A DNA stretch of 64,000 bases, from contig JANTQA010000070.1 in assembly GCA_027625915.1 (NCBI GenBank), forward strand, positions 1,059,001 to 1,123,000, written 5' to 3'. The stretch is from Anaeramoeba flamelloides. Lineage: Eukaryota > Metamonada > Anaeramoebidae. Shown here piece after piece: positions 36,501-45,232 of this stretch. The translations under genes were made by a program, and so were the position numbers. Numbering within the stretch: position 1 is the first letter of the stretch; each line of letters opens with the position of its first letter. Under the pieces are notes generated by a model. That model did not search any database and was not told where the DNA came from. It was given only the letters and a program-made list of their open reading frames with translations.

Positions 36501-38350
36501 ATTTTTTCATTTTGTTTTTTTAATTTTTTTAATGGAAGGTATTTGATCGGTTTTCAATTTTTAGTGTTTTTTGGGTCGTAGGGACATATCAAATATTAAA
36601 CAGAAAAGATTATGAATAAATGATTGTTTTTTTATTTTTTCTGTATCAATCTTTTGATTCTTTTGATTTCATCTTTTTGATTGGAATAAAAATATATTTA
36701 TCATAGGATAATTTAAGCTTTCATATTGATGAAAATATCAATTTTTTTGGTTAAAGAAATGATTTGAAGAATTCAGTTTTGCATAAATGGTGGCACTCAA
36801 AATTTGAAAAATTTACGTACTTTTTTTCGAACTTTAAACAATTAAAAATTTTAAAATGTTAGATCTTAATTTCATTGATAAATTTTTGTTAAATTTATTT
36901 CAAATTTAGATTTATTTGATCAAACGCACTTATATTAATTTTTATTCGTTGAGATTTAGAATTCAAAGATTCATAATTAAAAATACTAATAAAATAAAAA
37001 ATCTTTCTAAATCAATGCTTTTCAATAAAACTAAAATATATTTTTTTACACAATTTTCAAGAATTAACTTAATTGTTAAATAAAAATAATAAGTTACTTA
37101 TTTTAGTTTTATCTTGGAAACAAATGAGAATTTTGGATTTAAAAAAAAGAGACTCAAATTAATAAATTGTTAAAATGAGGTTAACTCATCCATTTCACAA
37201 ACCGAAACACAAATTTCAAAAAAAAAAAAAATTTTTCGAGATCTTTACAAGACTTCATTTTTTTTTTGATAATATGCTGGTACATTAACAAAATATTTCA
37301 ATTGAAAAAAATTGAGCATCTGGTATTATTTTCTTTTTACATAAATCTACTAAACTCTTTACTTCTTGTTACATGACAAGAATAGTCTTTTAAAGAAATT
37401 AACTTTGAAATAAAAGTGTGAACATAGTTACCAACAAATAGTTTTTCACGATCTAGAATTGTAATTTTTCCAATCCACAAGAATACTTTTTAATTTTTAT
37501 TGATTTTTCCCAAAATTTACTGAAAAACAAGTCATAAGCAAATAATAGATTTGAGATTTGTCACATTAAAAAAAATAATCATTTTGCTTTTCAGAATTTC
37601 GTTTCAAAATAAAAAAGCACAGGCTTTTATTTTTGTTTTAGACTCGATATTTCTGCATTTTTTGATTCGTTCTTTTTTATAAACAAACACTTTGAAGTCT
37701 ATTCATTTGGTTCATATCGGAGAAACTTTATTGTAATTATTTGAAGTCTTACAGTTGTTTCAAAAAAAGTGTAAAATCAAAGTTTTAACAAGTGCCCACG
37801 ATTAAGCTGATGCACTGTAACTTGCCAAACGGTTTGAGGATCGTTTTTTGTCCTTTTGTTTTGTTCATTTTTTTCAACGGCTTTGGAAAGAACTTGATTG
37901 TAAATATTTTCATTGAGATTTGAAAAAAAAAGAGAAATTTTTTTTCGATTCCTTTTATTTTTCTCTACTTTTTTTTGTAAAAAGGTTTTATAAAACAAAC
38001 TCATTCGGTTCTTCATTTTTTTGTTTTTTTTGACAAATCTAAAAAGTGACTCATAAAAGAGCGTGCACCGAAAGAAATTTGGTTCTTTAAAAAAATAATT
38101 GACTTGAAAAGTTTTTATTTGTAATTTGGTTGGTGGTGCTTTAGAGGTGTCACTTTTTTTATTTTTTAAGAAAACAGATCGAACAAACAAGAAAAAACGA
38201 TTTTAAAAATAAAAAGAAACAATTTGTCTTACCGCTTTCATGAATAAAAGTAACTTTTCGTGTTCGTAAAAAATATGCAATAATGATCGAAAATGTCAGA
38301 AGGACAAAAAAGAGGATTAACCCATAATGTGCATAACTATTGCTCTCCAT
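30501..38350 (-). CDS. Na+/H+ exchanger, NHE6/7/9-like (SLC9 family)
   Basis: The protein is an electroneutral cation/proton antiporter, probably of endosomal or plasma membranes. Exon 1 (38233-38350) and exon 2 (30501-31969) join at GT-AG sites across a 6263-base intron to give 1587 nt and 528 residues. Exon 1 encodes MESNSYAHYG, one membrane helix and TRKVTFIHES; the split Gly codon leads into GTSILLGILFGL, the NHE start of helix 2. Family motifs: FESGYNMKRKSFFKN (from about 83), SATDPVSVLAIF (145 on), FGESVMNDAIAI with the ion-binding Asn-Asp at about 177-178, and GLRGAIAF (370-377). About 11-12 hydrophobic segments precede a 110-residue hydrophilic, acidic tail that ends in Ser/Glu/Gln repeats. 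The C-terminal tail is short compared with animal NHE1. The large intron is loaded with transposons. Transporter identity is secure; subgroup placement is by motif resemblance. Confidence 0.93.
33719..34861 (-). mobile_element. Dispersed 1-kb repeat family, copy A
   Basis: On the minus strand a 65-codon frame (34568-34765) starts MDELTSSKQFVNLNLFFEIQ. A second frame (33929-34120) carries FNIPGSQDLVLCNNDRNGN. Both have weaker counterparts in copies C and D at the same relative places. The right terminus in element orientation is TACTGATCCCTTAA (plus strand TTAAGGGATCAGTA at 33719). A TTCCCTTAA at 34852 may be the other end. It looks like a decayed DNA transposon with a TTAA preference. It is not whole, and the protein family is unknown to me. 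Confidence 0.5.
35358..35388. repeat. Perfect 14-bp-stem hairpin
   Basis: ATCTTTCTTTTTGA is followed after a 3-base loop by its exact reverse complement, TCAAAAAGAAAGAT. It is a tight hairpin in the exchanger intron. Function, if any, is unknown. Confidence 0.7.
36014..36586. mobile_element. 573-bp MITE, copy 1
   Basis: This element starts TGTCCTTAATAAAATTAAGC and ends GGGTCGTAGGGACA, with TA on each side. The terminal inverted repeat is short (TGTCC/GGACA). A second copy of exactly the same length lies at 57145-57717 in the same orientation, and I judge the two to be about nine-tenths identical by eye. There is no long frame. The matched ends, equal lengths and TA flanks support a transposed non-autonomous unit. 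Confidence 0.75.
36930..37270 (-). mobile_element. Dispersed 1-kb repeat family, copy B (partial)
   Basis: This copy shares ACACAATTTTCAAGAATTAA, AGTTTTATCTTGG and GAGGTTAACTCATCCATTT with copy A. It corresponds to the beginning of the family (minus strand, MDELTS). Similarity fades to the left of about 36930. It is a 5'-end fragment. Confidence 0.5.
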
Positions 38351-40547
38351 AGTATTTTTTTTTTTTTGAGTTTGAGTTTTTCAATAAAAAAATGATCATT
38401 CACATTCACAAATTCGTTTTGAATATACCTTCATTTAAAGGGAACTCTCTTTCCATGTTTAAATGCCAATGGGAATTGAATTGGTATTGTAACTTGAAAA
38501 TAGTTAACCTAAATAAATTATTTAAAAAAAGCAAATTTTACAAAAATTTAAAGAATTAATTTTTGACTTTAAAACAGACTAAAATCTGTTTAAAGAAAAA
38601 TACCAATAGCAAAAAGAGTTTTAAAAAGATCTTTAAAAGTTTTAATTATAAAATAATTCAAGTTTTGCTAATTGTCATAACTTTTTAGATTTTTGATCAC
38701 ACTGAAAATTAACAAACATTAAATTTTATTTGTTGAAAAAATGAAAAATATCATGAATGAAAACAAATCTGATTTGTTCATGAGATAAAAGGACTTTAAG
38801 TAAAAGGGAAGGCGTATAAAAAGTTAAAACAATATTATATTTGATAGAAAGAGGTTGGGGATTTTTTAAAAAAATTATGATAAAATATAAAACTAACAGT
38901 GTAACAGTTAAAAATTTCTAAAGAACCAATCAGGTGTAAACTTTTTTTAGGTGTAAGGTATTCACAAAAAACATCTGTATTTTTTGATATTTCACATAAA
39001 ATTTTCTTTTTAAGGAGCTTGATTTGAAAATTGAGAATTTGAAATTTATAGTAATGCTAATACTAACTGAACCAATACTTGGTGTGTGAATTCCTAATCT
39101 ATTCATTAAGAATATTATTTTAAAATGTCAAAACATATACAGTGATCAATAAAACCCTTACTTTTTTCCCTTCTCAGTTCAAAGTAACACCATAATTGAC
39201 TACACAATAGTATATCTAAGTTCAAATTAAATTTGAAGGTAAAATACTTGATATATTAAGTGAAATTTTCATTTTGACCTAAATTAATGAATTTTTTTTT
39301 TTTATTTATTTTTTTATAGAAAATTTTATTTGAAAAAAAGGTAATTTCTCAGTTTTGTATTTATTTATTTATTTACCATAAAATTAACAAAATTATTTGG
39401 TATTTATTAATAATAAATCAATATATTGTGTTTTGAATTACCAGTATTATCCTAAAAGCTTTTATTTATAAAATTAAAATAAAAATGAAAATCCATAAAG
39501 AATAGTTAAAATTATAATTATTTTTTTTTACAAAAAAAAAAAAAAAAGAAACAATAACATATCTAATTTATTGTTAGACTATTTAGACCTTTTCTTATTA
39601 TTAAAATTTGGATTAAAGTCAGACAATAAAATTAATATATTAGTATACCAATATCTTATTAAATCTTTTATTTTAAACTTGATGAAATTTAATCTATCTA
39701 GGGTGTTAATTGATATAATATATATACATCACATGTAAGAAGATTTTTTTTTTTGATTGTCTTTGTTGTGTTTTACAAAGGTGAGCGGTGAATAAATTTT
39801 GTTTATCTGAGATAAATACATGTAGTCAAAAAATAAAAATATTAGGTGAGTCGATCTAATTTGGAGTTGGTAAAAAAGTTAATATTACCACTTTTCTTCC
39901 TCAACTTCAAATTTTTATTGAAGAAATGATTCTTTTACTTAGTGTTTAAAAAGTTTACAATTTTAAAGATTTTTAAACCAAAAACTCGTTTTGGATTGTT
40001 TTGGTGTTTTCAAAATAGAAAACCAAAAGCTCCTACTGAAAATGAAAATCGTGAATTCCCTTTTATTCAAGTATTTCAAGTTAATTACTTCCTATTTGTA
40101 TATTTTTTTTTTTTATTTCGGTGTTGATAATTGTTATCGTTTGTATTTTTTTACATACCCAAAACGAAAAGTATGATTTCAAAAGAATTCGAGAACTTTT
40201 TCAAAAAATAAAAAAATAAAACAACGAAATAAAACGAAAAAACTGGTAAATATTCGAAAAAACGTGATTTGATCAGTTTTTCTTGATTTTCAAACGAAAA
40301 ATTGAAATACCTCTGAGATATACATAATCATTTAGTTTAAGAGAACAGCAAAGATACACTGAGGATATTTTATGCTTTTAAAATTGAGCTTAATTAAAAT
40401 GGTATAATCAAGATATCTTGAAACACATTGACCCATCATTATTAACACCAGACATTACAAAGAGACTTTGTTTTTTTTTTTTTTTATTGTAAAGGTTCTT
40501 TTTCATTTAACATTTTAATCTTTAGAGGTTTTGATGATTACATATAT

Positions 40548-40690
40548 TATCAGGATATTATCAATAAAATCGCGATAGTATTAAAAAATTGCGATTTTTC
40601 CAACTTTATGTTGAAAAATCATAAAATAGCTATATTCAACATTATTGTGATATTTAATATTATTGCGAAAAAATGAAAAATTATTTTTTA
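40548..40690. repeat. TATCGCGAT-like motif array 1
   Basis: Irregular repeats of a CG-containing core in A/T DNA: ATCGCGAT, TTGCGATT, TTGTGATA and TTGCGAAA, the close ones about 20 bases apart. The same motif recurs on both sides of the long inverted repeat (41565-41652 and 42521-42612). The motif is rare elsewhere in the window. Confidence 0.5.
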
Positions 40691-41564
40691 GGAATCTTAA
40701 AAAAAATATCTTGACTTTTACAACACTTTCCACTTTAAAAAAGATTGAAAGTGTTACAACGGACTGTGAACTTTCTTCAAGTGTTTTAAAGTTTTAAAAG
40801 ACCGAAAACTTTTATAAACGGGAATGAGTTTGGTTTGTAGTGGAAAAAAAATTTTTTTTCCATTCATTTTTTTTTTTTAACAAAATATAAAATCTCAAAC
40901 AAATTTTTTGATCAAACTAATAATTACCCATTTCAACAATATAATTAAATATAAAATATATCTGTTTTCTTAATAGGGAGTTGTTACATTCTGAATTTTA
41001 AATAGCCAAAAATGTATAAAGAATAATTTTTCTTCTTATTGGTGATCAATCAAACAAAAACCTCTAAGCTCTAATTGTGTTTTCTGTCCAATACAAAGAT
41101 GCTCAAAGAAGAAAAAGAAGAAGAAGACAAGAATTATATAAAAAATCTCAATAATTGGTGATCATCTAGCAAGGATGTTGTGAAATATTTTGAAGAGTTA
41201 TCCAACTCCTTTTAGCTTTCTGAAAATATTGAAAATGTTTTAACCCAAGAAAACATTCTTTAAAGAACAGATAAAGGGTTTGTTGTTTTAGAAGTTAATT
41301 ATTCAAGGAATTTCCAATACCACGATTAACTGAAAAAATATTTATTTCTCTTTAGTTCTTATTGTTGTTGATCTTAAAGGATCGATAGGTTTGCCAACCA
41401 AATAAAATGAAAACACAACAAAACTCTTTGATCTGATACTTGATTGGATCAAGTATCTTTTTTGTTGTTTTTTCAAAGAATGACCTTTTTTTACCTAATC
41501 TATTTTTTGATCAAAAAAAATTATTTTGTTTAAATATTTCTCACTTAGCCCAAAAACCCATCAA

Positions 41565-41652
41565 CTGTTATATCGTGATTACTTTTACTTGCGTTATTTT
41601 GGCATTTATCACGATTTTTAAATAATTATCGCGATTTTATAGAATATCGTGA
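41565..41652. repeat. TATCGCGAT-like motif array 2
   Basis: ATCGTGAT, ATCACGAT, ATCGCGAT and ATCGTGA follow one another at about 20-40-base spacing up to the left edge of the long inverted repeat. Read outward, it is loosely homologous to array 3 on the other side. Confidence 0.55.
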
Positions 41653-42520
41653 CCATTGTGAAAAAAATTTGGGTCATTAAAAAAAATTGGGTCAGTCAAA
41701 AATTTGTTTTCGTTTTTTAAATAATAAATATTAGCAAAATGGTTTTTGATCAAAGTAAAATTTTATGAACAAATCTTACATTTAATAAAAACCAAAGTCA
41801 TTATCAATAATAATTTTCAAATGCAATATTAAATTGTTGCATTTTAAGCTTTTGGAATTACTGTGGAACTCCAAAAATACAAAAATTTATTTTAAATTGT
41901 AAACTTTACTAAAAATAAGAGAACTATTTAATAGGAAATATTAAAATCTATTAATTCAATAAGATATTTATCATTGTTAATAAACGCAAATTTATCACGG
42001 TTAATCTTAAATATCCTTTTAAACCAAATTGAATCATAAATTCTTCCCAAAAAAGATATTTTTTTCGAAAGAGGTTGTTTTCCACTAATGTTTACAATCA
42101 AAACTTCAAAATACCGAAATATCATGATTTCAGAAACCATTTAAATTCTAAAAATCCTCATAGACAAACCTTAATTTAAAACTGTTATTAATTTTTGGTC
42201 TTCCCAAACAATAATTAACTTGATCTTGTAATGTTTTCTAATAAAAAAAAATTAACATTTTTAGTAAAGTTTACAATTTAAAATAAATTTTTGTATTTTT
42301 GGAGTTCCACAGTAATTCCAAAAGCTTAAAATGCAACAATTTAATATTGCATTTGAAAATTATTATTGATAATGACTTTGGTTTTTATTAAATGTAAGAT
42401 TTGTTCATAAAATTTTACTTTGATCAAAAACCATTTTGCTAATATTTATTATTTAAAAAACGAAAACAAATTTTTGACTGACCCAATTTTTTTTAATGAC
42501 CCAAATTTTTTTCACAATGG
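41653..42520. mobile_element. Foldback element with 264-bp perfect arms
   Basis: The left arm (41653-41916, starting CCATTGTGAAAAAAATTTGG) and right arm (42257-42520, ending CCAAATTTTTTTCACAATGG) read as exact reverse complements over their full length by eye. The spacer of 340 bases (41917-42256) has a 70-codon minus-strand frame (41928-42140) that I cannot identify. TGA flanks both ends in direct orientation (41650-41652 and 42521-42523), a possible 3-bp target duplication. Outside the arms the flanks diverge at once. Perfect arms imply a recent insertion, ongoing gene conversion, or selection on the hairpin. Confidence 0.75.
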
Positions 42521-42612
42521 TGATTTGTTATATTATCGCGATAATATTGAATATTGCGATTTTTTGAAATATTACGATTTGATGGAAATTATCTCGATTT
42601 TTGTAACTTTAT
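42521..42612. repeat. TATCGCGAT-like motif array 3
   Basis: ATCGCGAT, TTGCGATT, TACGATT, TCGATT and ATCGTGA occur at about 20-base spacing directly right of the long inverted repeat. It mirrors array 2 only loosely, in contrast to the identical arms between them. Confidence 0.55.
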
Positions 42613-43162
42613 CGTGAATTAAGCATGATTTCATCAAAAACTTTATTTTTCTTTTTTTCTTTTTTGATTATTTTTTTTTAGTTAGATTATATATTATAAG
42701 TACTACAAACACCCAATTAACAACTAAATAACTATTTATCTTTTCAACTATAAGTAAACAATACCTTGCTATTAATAGTTATCAGAAAATAAATAAGTCC
42801 AATCTTATAAATGTAATATTTTTCTATCGTTGAGATACATTATAAATAATATTGATTTCCAATATGTGTTTAATCTATAAATTCACAAGTTAATTTGTTT
42901 AATAAATAACTAAAAGCCCACCCTTCCAAATCAAAGTTTTCTGGTTTCCTTATATTTTTTTATAAAAGCAATATAATTATTAAAATTAAGTTTATCAATT
43001 AAATTTTATTCAGGTATCAGCAAAAATGAAAATTCCTTTTAAATTTTAACCAATGGAAAAAAGAATAATACTCAAAAATTTTTATACAAGAATCAATTCC
43101 AGACAATATCAACAAATTTCTTTCCTTTTTTAATAGAATATTTTTTTTTACTTTTGATAAAT

Positions 43163-43565
43163 AACAGCTGTTCCAAGGTTACCGTGAAAATTTATCAATA
43201 TCAAATTTTGATGTTGATATAGATTTTTAAATCGAAGAATATGCGAATAAGTAAGCTTATATTGAAAATATTTTTTCCTAAACGAGTCAATATTCAAGAA
43301 TTTTTTCTAATGTGACCTAAAAATAAATTCATTTTTTTGGGGGTATTTTATGTCATTTCTTAATGAATTTTTGATGTTTAGAGTCATTTTGCGTTCTGAA
43401 AATTTATTTTTTGAATATCAGAAAAAAATTTTGAATATTGACTCATTTAGGAATGTTTTTTTTCAATATGAGCTTTATTATTCTCATATTGAACTTTTTA
43501 GAAATTTTTATGAACATCAAAATTTGATATTGATACAATTTCACTGTCACTTTGGATTGACTGTA
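43163..43565. mobile_element. 403-bp foldback with TACAGTC-type ends
   Basis: The arms are about 155 bp each. ATCAATATCAAATTTTGATG at the left is matched exactly by its inverse at the right. CCTAAACGAGTCAATATTCA is matched by TGAATATTGACTCATTTAGG. The outer right end GACAGTG...GACTGTA resembles the TACAGTC termini of the other elements. The arms are imperfect but extensive. There is no transposase. Confidence 0.65.
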
Positions 43566-44698
43566 TAACGTTTTAATATATCAATAAATTGATAAAAACA
43601 ATTTATAAATAATTTATAACAAATTTCAATTATCCTAATCCTTTCTTAACCGAGATAATTGTTTTTTTCATTTTTTTTCAATAAAAACCCAAAAATAGGT
43701 ATTTTAAAGTTTATTAACACTTTTAAGGGTCGTTCTAAAAACTTTTTTAATTACCCATTTTTTTTTTTAATTAATACTTTTGTTCTTATCTCTTAAAATT
43801 ATGAAAATATCAAACTAAAATATCAAATCAATTGTTTTACTAAAATAATCATATAAATCCTAATTTTCAAATATTTTTTACTTCTTTTTTGTCCATTTTT
43901 TTTAAAAAGCCTAACACCAAAAATTTGATTATTTAAATTCGAATAAAATTCAAAAAATCATTTCAAACCTAAATTAAAGCATGTTAAATTTTAACAAAAT
44001 TGAGATTTAATAGTAAACATATAGAAAAGTTAATTTTTGGGATTTTTTGATTCTCCGATATTTTTCTTTATTTAAAATTGGCATTAAGATTTTAAAAATA
44101 GACATTAATAGAGTTTGAGGAATTTCTATTTCATAAATCTTTCTTGATCATTGAAAAATAAGTGGAAAAAAATAATTAAAAAATTATCTTAACGCAACCA
44201 TCTTACAATGAAACCCAATCTGAAATTTTTTTCAGGTTGGTTAATCCCAATCTACTCAAATTATTTGTGGTAAACCCAAGGGTATTTCTAATATAATTCT
44301 AGGTGTGTTATAAATTGATTTATTTTATGAAAATACTCTTTTGATGATTTGGTACAAGAAACAATTAACTATCACTATTAAAATCAAAGTCTTATTAGGA
44401 ATATTTCATCCCTAATCAAATAAGAAAGCTGAATTAAATTCAGATAAATATCATTTCGAATTAAATTTGTGAAGATCGTTGGTTTTTTCAAGAAGTTAAA
44501 ATTATCGAGAGCTTGAAATTTAAAGACCTTTTATTAAACATTAATAATATGAGAATTATTGATAACATTTTCGGTTTGTTTACAATGAAAAACCAAAAAC
44601 TGACTCTACACACTTTTGAAAAACAACAATTCATATTTGGTACTCTTATAAAACACAAATTATAATCATGATTTTTCATTATCAAAAATAATGATCTT

Positions 44699-45148
44699 CA
44701 CGACAAGAATAGCACAATCCATACAAATACTTTCAAGACTTTTTCGAACTTTCAGACTGACAGTCTGCAAGATTTCAGTCTCTGATATTCTTTCATATTG
44801 TTTCAATTTTCAAATACTTGATACAAATTTTTGTAAGCTGAAAAAAGGGTTAGAAATAATAATTAACCAAAAGATAACATTTTGAATTTGTAATTGAAAT
44901 TTTTGAAAGTTGTCTAAAAGAAAAATATTTGAAAACTTTCAATAACCTGAAACTCTTTTTATGAAAACCAAAAATTGGAAAGTTGTTTAAATTACATGTT
45001 TTTAAAAGTTTGACTTGTAAAAATTTTTAAATTGAAAGTTGTTGCATTGTGATCTTGTGATTACCTTAAAAATTTGGAACAATTTCAAAAGAACAAAGTG
45101 TTGCTAAGGAAAAAAAGTGACTACAATTTTTGTGCTATTCTTGTCGTG
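44699..45148. repeat. 450-bp foldback just upstream of PP1
   Basis: The ends are an exact 17-bp inverted repeat, CACGACAAGAATAGCAC (44699-44715) and its complement (45132-45148). The interior contains AACTTTCAGACTGACAGTCT. An older inverted copy lies in the flippase intron (12166-12775). It ends only 84 bases before the PP1 start codon, so it may overlap the promoter or 5' UTR. Confidence 0.6.
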
Positions 45149-45232
45149 TTCTTAATATTGTTTCTTTCATTTTTTAAATAATTTTTTTTTTTTTTAGATC
45201 AAAATTTTCAACTATCAATTCAACAGTTTTGA

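Larger units (their letters stand above)
31970..38232. other. 6.3-kb intron 1 of the Na+/H+ exchanger
   Basis: The intron runs from the donor after IHES (GTAAGACA on the minus strand) to an acceptor AG before GAACCTCG. It holds the repeat copy at 33719-34861, a perfect 14-bp-stem hairpin at 35358-35388, the 573-bp MITE at 36014-36586 and a repeat copy at 36930-37270. It also contains an unrecognised 137-codon minus-strand frame (37777-38190), Lys-rich and less A/T-biased than its surroundings, that starts inside the donor end of the intron. From 31985 to 33700 only low-complexity sequence is seen. Confidence 0.7.
38351..45232. other. 6.9-kb intergenic region between divergent exchanger and PP1 genes
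   Basis: It should contain the promoters of the Na+/H+ exchanger (left end) and PP1 (right end). No gene can be supported. Several small frames, for example 39942-40127, have no recognisable content. The right two-thirds holds motif arrays, the long perfect inverted repeat (41653-42520), a TACAGTC-type foldback (43163-43565) and a foldback next to PP1 (44699-45148). From 38360 to 40540 only A/T-rich sequence is seen. Confidence 0.6.

Noticed and set aside
41653-42520. Assembly artefact as the explanation of the perfect palindrome
   Set aside because: A fold-over chimera would usually make the whole flank palindromic; here identity stops at defined edges and the spacer is unique. It is not excluded without read data.
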